Shown in pieces: positions 34,348 through 43,638 of a stretch of DNA of 64,000 nt. Origin of the DNA: Porpolomopsis calyptriformis (Eukaryota > Basidiomycota > Agaricomycetes > Agaricales > Hygrophoraceae); NCBI GenBank assembly GCA_951640195.1, contig OX621169.1, forward strand, positions 496,001 to 560,000, given 5' to 3'. Numbering within the stretch: the stretch's first letter is position 1; each line of letters starts with the position of its first letter. Below the pieces are notes generated by a model, which saw only the letters and a program-made list of their open reading frames with translations, made no database searches and was not told the origin of the DNA. The position numbers and the translations under genes are program-made.

Positions 34348-36188
34348 TCATAAAATTTTGCCACTTTCGCTTCCTCCGGCTCCCGTCATACCCTGCACCG
34401 CAAATTTCACCGTCTTCACCGCCAACGTCCGCAAATTGACCAGGACCATCAACGCCGTATCCAAGAACGCTGGCACCAACACAATCCGACAGGTTTTCCC
34501 ACCATCACCGCCAACCAACCGGGTCGCGAACCTCTTCTGGCCGCCGACGATGTAAAAATGGGGGGTCTCCTGCATCACGAATGGGTCGGCGGTGAAGTAC
34601 GGATGGCACCAGAGCGTGTCGGGCGCGGTGGGCGCCAGGTGCCGCCATCGGAGAGTGGACTCTACCAGGTCTAGACGCGCGCTACGCGAGGTGGGGACGT
34701 ACTTGAACATGTCGTTCAGGGGCTGTCCGGAGTGGATGAGGAATGTGCGTTCGATGGAGTCTGATCGAGAGGGTGATGGTACCGCGAGGGTGCAGCCGAG
34801 ACGGAGGTAGGTCGGGTTGGTCTCGGGGGAGAAGGTGGTGAAGGAGGAGGCGGGGCCGAACATCGGGCGGGGGAAGGGTTGTTGAGGGAGGATCGCGCCT
34901 GAGGGGTCGGTCGCGCCTGGTAGGATGTGGACCGGCATGACGCGGCAGATGTCGAGTAGGTGCGCGGAGAGGTTCATCATTGGATGCGGTGAGAATGACG
35001 CGGCGTCGTAGCCGTATCGACGCTGCAGGAATGTGTGTAAAAAAAGAATTCCGAACGCGAATTGAGTTGGAAAGGGTAAAAAAAAGAAAAACTTACGGCT
35101 CTTCTTTCGGCGAATGTGGGTTCGTTGTCGGGCATGACGGCGAGTGAGTTTCCTGCGATGATCAATCTTGAGATCTGCGAGGAAGACACTTGTTCGTCCG
35201 GGCCGCCTCCCTCGCCTGTAAGGTATTCTACTAGCATCTGCATTTGGGCATCGGACGGCGAAGGCGCGCCAACTTGGAGCCCTGATATGACCGCCACCCA
35301 TACATCTGAGGATCCTGGGTCGCTCATTTCTGGCTCTAACAATTCGACCACTCATGAGCTTCGATCATAAAGAAGGGAAAGAATATGTCAGGAGTACGAC
35401 GTACCGTCCACCTCCATGCGTGCGTCGTCATCGGAGTCCCTTTCATTTATATTCGGGGTCACCTGGGGCGGCATATCCGCATAGCAGATATCTAATACTT
35501 CAAAGTCCCCGCTGGCAGCTTCCGTCCCGAGGGCAGCGATGATCACCCCCGTGACCAGTGACGCGGTGCGCACACATTCGCCGACGAGCCGTATTCGGCC
35601 AGACTCGTCTTCAAGCATGACGCCATCACTGTCAGAATAAATTTTGGACCTTGGCGGGGGTGGTGGAATAGAACGCTTTTGTTTTATATTCGGAGTAGAA
35701 ACATGCATTAGTGGTGGATGAATGATGATAGGGAACGCTTGGCTCACATCTCTCGCGATGTCTTCTAAAATGTTAGGCTTCAACGGCATATCCATGTACA
35801 CTGTGCCTACGATATAGCATAATTTGGATCTCGTGACTTCGAGAACGCGCGGGACAAGGGTAGGATGACCTATCAAACGAGGCAGAGTCAAGCCAGAGGT
35901 AACGAAGAGAAAGAGAGAACGTACCGTCGACGCTACTCCAGCGCCTCTCGGCTGTCTTCTCAACGACGCCTCTGAGGACCCTCAGCCGCGCAAAGTAAAT
36001 ATTGGCATACTGGTGCTTGTATGATTTGTGTTTAGCGTCAACGATGAACGAGGGGGCATTGGGCCCGGGTGGGAGAACTGTGGAGGATAGTCTTGTTGAA
36101 GAGACGTGTTGGTGTGGTCTAGAGGTGTGGTGAGCATTTCAGACTTGGGGTGAAGGTGTGCTTACAGTGAGTCCAGGAGTGCAGGCAT
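34348..36188 (-). CDS. POLD2: DNA polymerase delta small subunit (POLD2 / Cdc1 / Pol31)
   Basis: Minus-strand exons 36188-36166, 36118-35925, 35869-35405, 35335-35097 and 35022-34348 join in frame to 531 residues. The N-terminal OB region has the family segment FIVDAKHKSYKHQYANIYF and YIVGTVYMDMPLKPNILED. The C-terminal inactive calcineurin-like phosphoesterase domain has ISGLQVG, LVEYLTGE, RLIIAGNSL, YGYDAASFSPHP, ILPGATDPSG, QQPFPRPMFG, SGQPLNDMFKY and LRWRHLAPTAPDTLWCHPY. The length is in the usual range for the family. It is the scaffold subunit joining the catalytic and Pol32 subunits of the lagging-strand replicase. It converges on the transporter with 157 bp between stops. A partial decayed copy is at 21870-22910 on the other strand. 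Confidence 0.93.
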
Positions 36189-36796
36189 GATTATGATCGA
36201 GGTGCAAGCGTTTGCACGTGACTTGGCGAGTGATAAGGTCACAAGTATGTCACTTGTCACGCCAGAGATGACAATCAGCCAACACTCCTTGCACCTGACT
36301 ATTTTCCCACATGCAAAATCTTATGCAAAATAGTTGGTAGTCTGTTATAATATCATAAAAGATTTTGTGTATTGCAATTATTTTCATTCCACTTCATGCA
36401 AAATTGGTTTTAAATGTTAAATATCACTCAAATTTTACTCTTGTAAATTTGTTTTGTTGTGCATTCTTGCAAAAACATTGGGAAAATGTTGTATTTTATT
36501 ATAATTTGCACCATTTGGAAACAAAAAGATCTACTGTGTGCAATTTTCTGCAAATATTTAAGCTCTTCAGACATGAAATATTATAAATATTGCACAAACA
36601 TTTTGCAAGGTGCAAAATCAGTAGGAAATCTAAAATTTTGCACACTACAAAATTGACTGCACGCTGAAGCACGCGATGTCTGGAATGATAAGCATGCAAG
36701 CAAGTGCACACTGATTTTCTTACTTAGTATGACATGGAAAAAAATAGTATTGAAAATGCTACAAGTAGTGAGATGCTATACAAAGAAGCAGTGGTT
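36189..36796. other. POLD2 upstream region and AT-rich flank of A1
   Basis: 36189-36290 is the POLD2 promoter. From about 36300 to 36790 the composition falls sharply in GC and repeats TGCAAAA/TTTTGCA many times, unlike every neighbouring gene. It looks like part of a foreign or decayed repeat; no ORF is convincing. Confidence 0.5.
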
Positions 36797-37196
36797 TGTT
36801 ATAAACTGGTTGTCGATGAGATGGTTTTACTTCGGAGAGCTCTGTCCCAAGACGATGATAATGTCTCAAGTCCTAGTTATTGGGTTGCTAACGAGGAATC
36901 AGACTTAAAGTCTGAGTACGACTAACTAGGGGTTTATATACTGACTACGCTACTGCGGATGAGTCAGTGTAAACACAAGGAATACATGCGACGAGTAGAG
37001 ATAAACATGATAAGGGACTCGGAGCATGTGAAGAGATGAAACATGATTGTCGGAAATGAAATATGTCCTATCTCGGATATATGAAAAGATACGAAATTGT
37101 GGGGAATCCCTGGGGAATCCTGAGTAGAGATAAGACCTGTCCGACTAAGCAGTAATGACTAACATAGAGAGGAAATGAAAATTTACGTCTGTGACA
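36797..37196 (-). repeat. A1 3' LTR (left)
   Basis: 400 bp, TG..CA ends. On the minus strand it contains a TATATAAA box with the predicted transcript start AAGTCTGATTC about 30 nt downstream. It is followed on the right by TACACCTCG, the complement of the polypurine tract. Confidence 0.92.
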
Positions 37197-37230
37197 TACA
37201 CCTCGTTTTTCGGGAAATTCGACCCGAATT

Positions 37231-37968
37231 TCAAACTTGGGCGGTGTCGGTCGTTTCGTCCTCTGAGGCCTGAGTCGGGATTTCCTCAGTGGCGGAGGCC
37301 TCGATGACCACTGAGAGGGAAGCGATGGGGGTAGCTTCCAAGGCTGCTTCGATGGGGGAAGGGGCTCGGACTGTTGCGACGTCGTCTTCATCCGGGTATT
37401 CCAAGTCGAGGTTGATGGGGTACTCGACTGATGCACCGTAGTTGATTATAGTCTCCATCGTCGCGAGATCCTGTTGGGCTTGAAGAAAATCTTCTCGGGA
37501 GAGTCGTTCAGCTCGACGACTCTCTTCTATGAGCTTGACGATAATGGCGCAGGTGGTGACGTCGTAGCAATCGACCCATGTTCGCTTCTTTTGTCATTGG
37601 AGCTCCCAAACTTTGAGCTCACTTTCGTCCCAGCGGTTCTTCCAAAACAGGGTGCTCTTCTCCGATGCCTTGAGCTCGGCTTTCAAGACTTCGCGCTCTT
37701 GACGAAGTTCTCGGTTCCAGTTACTGACGCTATTACTGTGAACCGTGAGATGTGAGATGGTGATGGCGGGGTCTTCGGGAGGAGGAGTCTCCATAGGGTA
37801 TTCTTTGAAGAAATCTTCCGCGTGTATGTGAGCTTGTCGATGTAACTGTCGAGTGGAGGAGGAAGAGGTGGAGGGACCAGGAGTAGGGGAACGGATGGCG
37901 GCAGATGAAGGGATTCGTCCAGCGCATCGAATGGCGACTTGAGGAGAGGGAGATCGAGTGGCTGGCAT
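37231..37968 (-). pseudogene. A1 ORF3: extra coding region between pol and the 3' LTR
   Basis: Reading from ATG 37968 (MPATRSPSPQVAIR) the frame runs about 245 codons to TGA at 37231, interrupted by one TGA near 37592 where A2 has CGA. The protein has a Ser/Pro-rich basic N-terminus, a central Lys/Glu/Leu-rich predicted coiled coil (KAELKASEK, ESRRAERLSREDF) and an acidic C-terminus. It matches A2 ORF3 over its length. Standard Ty3/gypsy elements have no ORF here. It has no similarity that I recognise to envelope proteins (no signal peptide or membrane span), so its role is unknown. Confidence 0.7.
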
Positions 37969-38137
37969 TGTGAATGATAGTTTTACGACATTGGTATTGG
38001 AGACAATGGTGTTGGGCAAGTTCATCGAAAGTGGGGAAAGATTGGATGGAGTCGTATCAACGACTCTGAGTTTATAAGCGCCAACTCGATCTAAAAATAG
38101 AATTCAAAAATGGACAGCCGGAATGATGACAAACGAG

Positions 38138-41100
38138 CTAAGTCGCCGTTTGAATTGAGTCTTCATAAGTCTTCACAATTTCCTTGGCGTGTCGTAAGAC
38201 GTTCGATCGTTCTTCCCAAGTGGCTTCTTCAATCGGATAGCCTTTCCATTTGACCAAATATTTTCGTCAGCGTTGAACTCCGGAGTGCTGAAGAATAGAT
38301 TCAACTTCATATTCTTCTTCATTCTCGATCAGATCTGGTGGAGGTCGAGATGTATCAGTAATATCAGGGTGGAGTGACTTATCTTCAACGTTCGGTCTCA
38401 GGAGTGATACATGAAAAACTGGGTGGAGTTTCCAAGTTCCGGGGATATTGATAAGATACGCAAGATGCGATACTTGCTTTAGGATCTTGAACAGTCCAGT
38501 TCTTCTGTTATCCAGTTTCTTGGTGGGTCGAGTCGTCTTGATGTTTTTGGTATCTAACCAAACCAAATCTCCGACTTTGAAGGAGGGAGAGAGTTTCCAT
38601 TTTCGATCGGCATATTTCTTCATTGATTCCGCGGCGTGTGATAGTGATTCGCCAGCACTCTTCTGAGCACGCGTGAGACGTTCATGGAAGGTGTTTGCTG
38701 TGGGGACGTTACTTGGGGATTTGATTGTGATCGGCAAATGAGGGTGATGGCCATATTCTAAATAGAAGGGTGATTGTGATGTGGCAGAGTGTTGTTGATT
38801 ATTGTAAGCGAATTTGGCAGAAGCCAACCATTCGGACCAGTCGTCTTGCATGAAATTGGTGTAGAACTATAGGTAGACTTCGAGTTCTTGGTTCATTCAC
38901 TCAGTCTGACCATCGGTCTCGGGATGATAAGCAGTAGATAGTCTAGAAATGGTTCCTAGGAGTTTGTTGAGGGCTTCAGTGAATTTCAACGCGAATTGGA
39001 CTCCACGATCAGAAATGATCTTTTTTGGCCATCCGTGATGTTTCCAGATGTGATCACGGAATAGTCGGGCAGCGCCTTCTGATGAGAGATTGGAAGTCGT
39101 CGGAATAAAGTGGGCACGTTTTGTAAAGCGATCAACGACCACCATCACAGCATTGTATCCAAGCGAGTCAGGTAGTTGAACAATGAGATCGACGGTTATC
39201 TCAGTCCATGGTTCGGTAGCGGGGGGTATAGGTTGTAGGAGTCCTGTCGGCTTTGAAGGGTAATTCTTGTTTTGCTGACAAGCAGGACAGGATCGTACGT
39301 AGTTGATAACGTCTTGAGAGACGCCATCCCAAACAAAGTTTCGGAGCACTAGCTCCTTTGTCTTCTCAATGCCAGGGTGTCCAGCGTGGGGGTAGGCATG
39401 GGACAGTTGTATTATGTTTGTGCGCAGAGATACTTCCTCCGGCACCACAATTCGACCTTCAACATCGCGAACCAACCCATCGGCTTGGTCCCAAAACAGT
39501 GAGGCATCCTCGATTTTCTGTGAGATCTTGTTCGATATTGGTAGTTTGAAGTGTAATCTTGCGAAAAAGTCCGGTTCTGAAAGTTTGACAATCGAATTGA
39601 TCCAATGTTCATCTGCGATTAAAATCTCATCTTCCACCTCACCTTTACCCTCATCGAAATAATCCGGGCACCTGGATAACCCATCGGCCTTGTTCTTTCT
39701 CCCTGGGACGTACTCGATTTTGTACTCATATCTCGATAGAATTTCTGACCAACTTGCACGTCGTCCAAATAACATGCGAGCGATGCTGAAATATTTGAGG
39801 GCAAGGCTGTCGGTGCGAATCAGAAGGTCATGTTGTGAACCTTCCAAAAGATGTCGCCACGCTTTAAGACAGTCTATTATCGCTAGAAGTTCGGCGTCGT
39901 GAGTTGGATATTTCTTTTCAGCAGGGGTTAAAGATCTCGAATGAAAGCCTACAGGTTTCCATTCATTTTCATGCAGTTGAGACAGTATTCCTCCTAAGGC
40001 AAAGCCAGAGGCGTCAGTCTCCAGGCAGTATGGCAGGTCTTGATCTGGCACTTCGAGGACAGGGGCATTTGTGAGGGAGTGTTTTAATTGATCAAAGGCG
40101 TGTTGTCGTCTGGGGGTCCATTCCCATACAGTATCTTTGCGGAGTAATTGGTTGAGTGGTTGGGCGATCTTTGAAAAGTCCTTGATATATTTTCTCCAGA
40201 AATTCGCGCTTCCGAGAAAGGATTGGAGTTGTTTTACGGTTCGAGGTTCAGGCCATTCAGCTATGGCTTTGATCTTCTTAGGATTGGTTCCGATATGACC
40301 TTTCGTTAAGGTCATCCCTAGATAGATCACCTCTTCTTTCTCGAATTGGCATTTGACGGGTTTACAGGAGAGTTTGTTCTTCTTCATGATGTCAAGGGTT
40401 TTGAACGTCCAGTAACGCAATTCTTCTAGATCATCTCTGCAGATGAGAACGTCATCGATATAGATAAAAACACAACCTGATTTTAACACTTCAGCAAATC
40501 GCGTATTGATCATCCATTGGAACGTAGCTGGAGAATTCCGCAGACCAAAGAACATCACTCTTGGAACATAGAGTCCCTTGACTGTGTTGAAAGCAGCTTT
40601 CCATTCGTCGCCTTCTTTAATCCGAATGTTGTTAAATCCCCATCGGATATCTACGACTGTGAATAGTGCAGCAGATCGTAGCTTGGGTTGTTGAATGATC
40701 TGATGGAGAAGTGGTAGAGGATATCGGTCAGGAACGGTAAAGTGGTTCAGGTAACGGTAGTCTTCGATTGGTCTATATCCAGTATCTTGTCCTTTCACAT
40801 TGATTTCTTCAGCTTTCTTGCTCAGGAAGAAGGGAGCGGCTTGAGGTGAGGATCCTTTGAATATTCGTCCAGTGGCCACGTTTTCTTCCAAAAACTTCTC
40901 TAGGAAGTCTATCTCTCGAGGGGACATCGGATAAGTCACGTCATTCTGAGGTACGAAGTTATCTTTGAGATCAATGACGTGATCAAACTCAGAATGAGGT
41001 GGAAGGCAATCGAAGGACTCCTTGGCAAAGACACTAGCATAGTCTTTCCAATAGACCTCCAGTACAAACTTTCACATATCTTCCTCCACCGTGCTAGCTC

Positions 41101-41680
41101 GAGACTCGTCTGATTTTGAAATACTTGTTATCGCCAGCAAGACCGATTCTACCACAGAGGGCTCTGCTTTGCCGCTACAATACCGACGAGAAGTCTCTTT
41201 GCCTCCGAGAGCCAGTGTTGACTTCTCCCAATCGATACTAGGGTTTTGAGCTCTGAGCCATGGGTAGCCAAGGATAATATCAAACTTGGATCTGAGGTCA
41301 GTCACTTCCAAACGGATCCTTTCAGTGTGTCCACCTGGAGCTTCTATCCAGACATCTGTGTCAAAAACGATCGGGCCTCCTCGGTTCTCTGACCCATCGG
41401 CATTCCGTATGGGGATTGGGGTTTCCAAATCCTGAACAGTAAATTCGTGACGAGTTGCGAAATTCTTGTCCATAAAGTTTCCAGAAGCTCTGCTATCAAT
41501 AAGACACATGGCGGGGACACGTCGGCCACTGTCTGAAGCTTTGATCCAAATGTCCATCGTAAGTCCTGAGTCGCCCTTTTCAATAGTACCGAGAGTTCGA
41601 AATAAATTGCATGGGGTAATGGTACATCGAGTAGTATGGTCCATAACGTTGAGCACATCGTCCGAACCTTTTAAAAACCC
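38138..41680 (-). pseudogene. A1 pol (protease-RT-RNase H-integrase-chromodomain), inactivated
   Basis: The frame is entered by -1 shift at GGGTTTT (41674-41680). The protease region has LIDSRASG (near 41490) where the catalytic triplet should be DSG, so Gly is replaced by Arg. After an in-frame TGA near 41070 the RT follows with FIYIDDVL (near 40460), then RNase H, the integrase zinc finger (H-H-C-C, near 39350-39260), the IN core (EITVDLIVQLPDS, SDRGVQF) and the GQTE region. Stops occur near 38900, 38876 and 38270, the last just before the chromodomain (YLVKWKGYPIEEATWEER). The first and last of these stops fit CGA-to-TGA and another CAG-to-TAG, all C-to-T on the coding strand. Confidence 0.88.
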
Positions 41681-43200
41681 TGGGACTTCAAGTCCGCTGC
41701 CAGCCTCTTTTTTCGATCATCCGACTAATTGCGTATACCAGATTTTGCCATATCCGATGGAGTCTCGCTCGTTACCAGTGTAGCGGGCAAGTTGACGTTC
41801 TCCACATGGGGCTCAGTGGTAACGACACGTATGTCTCTACCTCGTCCTCATCCTCGTCCTCGGTAACCGCCTCTGCCTCGAAAGTATCCTCCTCGACGTG
41901 AGGAAGAGGTATCGGGTAAATTCTTCACATCACCGGCAACACGGTTTGGGCAGGCGTTCACGAAGTGGCCAGGTTGGCCGCAGGAGTAGCAGTTTCCGTA
42001 CGGGATCATATGGGCAGAAGAGGAAGGCTCTTCTCTTTTGATAGTGGGGGCTGCTGACGTTTGACGAGTCGTCGCTGCAGCCACGTATGATCCTCGGGTA
42101 GGAAAGGGGTTAGAGTATTGGGGTCGGGACGTAGAGGACTGTCTCTGTGAGGCGAGAATGTCCTTTTGATGCTGATAGCGTGTCGTGGCGTCCTTCCACT
42201 CTTGAAGTGTGGTAGGGACGGCCGGGAGTCAGTAAATGTATTCAATGAACTCGGAATCGAGTCCAGCTTGGTAAAGATCGATGAGGGCAGCGTCGTTGAA
42301 ACCGGTATCGACCTGTAAAGCGCCGAAGCGCAGGTTGTAGTCTTCAATTTTCTTCTTTCCTTGGCATAGATTCTTGATGTCGTTGTGAGCATGAGACTGT
42401 CTGTCGATTCCTTCGAATGTTGACCGGAATCGAGTTACAAATGCAGCCCAAGTAGCAGTTGGGCCAGTCTAGTTGACAGTTCTCATGTCGTTAGTCTCCT
42501 TTTCAGACCAAGTTTGGGCCATCATGCCTTTCATGAAGGAAAGGGCAAAAGGGATTTTGTGTTCGTCGCGGTATGGCTTCCCCATGAAATACAATTCGCA
42601 GCTGTTAATAAATTTGTTGACGTCTTGTTGTCGACCAGTGAACTCATCTGGCTTGGCCATCTTTATCTCGATGGTGGGAGCGGGAGGAGGTTGGGGTTGA
42701 GGTCCCGGTGGGGGTTGAACTTGACCTTGGGCGGCAAGTTGTTGATGGAGATCTTGGATCTCCACCGCTTGGTTCGCATTCGAGGCCTGAAGATTGGCCA
42801 TCTCCCTCCGCAAGTCGTTCATGACTGCAAGGATTTCATTAAGGTTGGGAATAGGGGGGTTAGCGTGGGAACCCATTGGATCTGGTGATGGTGAAGGTGA
42901 AGGTGTTGTTAAGGGTGAAGAAGGTCAAGTAGGTTGTTGGAATGGGAAGGATTGATATCTAACAGTAGGGGGAGTGATGGGACATTGTGACTGGGCGGCG
43001 GCGAGTAAGTGAGTTGTTTCGCTTCGAGTTCTTCCTAGAGCTTGTGTGATACTTGGTAAAGGAGAAGCTTGACTAGCTTCTTCGTTGGGATCTGGGAAGA
43101 TTCGAGTTTGTGAGTAGAGTGACTGAGAAAGAGGATTGTTCTGCTCAGAGGGATCATAAAGGTCCTCGTCGTCGTCGTCCAGTGTGGAGATAAGGGTGGA
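41671..43200 (-). pseudogene. A1 gag, with stops
   Basis: The visible segments include a proline/glutamine-rich N-terminal part, a coiled-coil-like stretch (MNDLRREMANLQASN near 42830), the capsid-like region (KPDEFTGRQQDVNKFINSC, SFMKGMMAQTWSE) and a zinc knuckle CYSCGQPGHFVNAC near 41985, followed by an RG-rich tail. The gag stop TAA at 41671-41673 directly follows the slippery site. In-frame stops near 42915, 42468 and 42228 break the frame. The exact start codon cannot be placed because of the decay; the frame is open from about 43200. Confidence 0.82.
41674..41680 (-). promoter_or_regulatory. -1 frameshift slippery site of A1 (GGGTTTT)
   Basis: In the gag frame the heptamer reads G GGT TTT and is followed immediately by the gag TAA. 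The pol frame is -1. It fits the X XXY YYZ rule for programmed frameshifting and is conserved in element B. Confidence 0.7.
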
Positions 43201-43226
43201 TCAAATAGGGGGAGAGAGCAAGAAGG

Positions 43227-43238
43227 AAGTCTGATTCT
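43227..43238 (-). promoter_or_regulatory. Self-priming primer-binding site of A1
   Basis: AGAATCAGACTT on the minus strand abuts the 5' LTR. Its complement AAGTCTGATTC occurs at 43348-43338 in the LTR, about 30 nt after the TATA box at 43375-43383 (11 of 12 nt paired). No tRNA 3' end match is needed. Confidence 0.7.
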
Positions 43239-43638
43239 TGTTATAAACTGGTTGTCGATGAGATGGTTTTACTTCGGAGAGCTCTGTCCCAAGACGATGA
43301 TAATGTCTCAAGTCCTAGTTATTGGGTTGCTAACGAGGAATCAGACTTAAAGTCTGAGTACGACTAACTAGGGGTTTATATACTGACTATGCTACTGCAG
43401 ATGAGTCAGTGTAAACACAAGGAATACATGCGACGAGTAGAGATAAACATGATAAGGGACTCGGAGCATGTGAAGAGATGAAACATGATTGTCAGAAATG
43501 AAATATGTCCTATCTCGGATATATGAAAAGATACGAAATTGTGGGGAATCCCTGGGGAATCCCGAGTAGAGATAAGACCTGTCCGACTAAGCAGTAATGA
43601 CTAACATAGAGAGGAAATGAAAATTTACGTCCGTGACA
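43239..43638 (-). repeat. A1 5' LTR (right)
   Basis: 400 bp direct repeat of 36797-37196, with TG..CA ends, differing at five sites. It contains the predicted promoter and transcript start. Confidence 0.92.

Larger units (their letters stand above)
36797..43638 (-). mobile_element. Element A1: Ty3/gypsy chromovirus, complete, decayed (6842 bp)
   Basis: Identical-length 400 bp LTRs at 36797-37196 and 43239-43638 begin TGTTATAAACTGG and end GTGACA. Flanking 5 bp are TGGTT and TAGTT, a TSD with one mismatch. Going from the right, the order on the minus strand is LTR, self-priming site, gag, protease, RT, RNase H, integrase, chromodomain, an extra ORF3, polypurine tract, LTR. Several in-frame stops and a changed protease active site show it is not autonomous. 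The LTRs differ at five positions, all CpG transitions. The same family occurs as A2 from 57038. Confidence 0.92.

Noticed and set aside
34592..34810. Plus-strand ORF opposite POLD2 exon 5
   Set aside because: Shadow of a strongly supported coding exon on the other strand.
36792..36796. A1 TSD as proof of a rearranged element
   Set aside because: TGGTT versus TAGTT differ by one transition, which fits an old TSD with one mutation better than recombination between two elements.
37231..37968. ORF3 of element A as an envelope gene (endogenous retrovirus)
   Set aside because: No signal peptide, transmembrane segment or cleavage site; the protein is coiled-coil and acidic.
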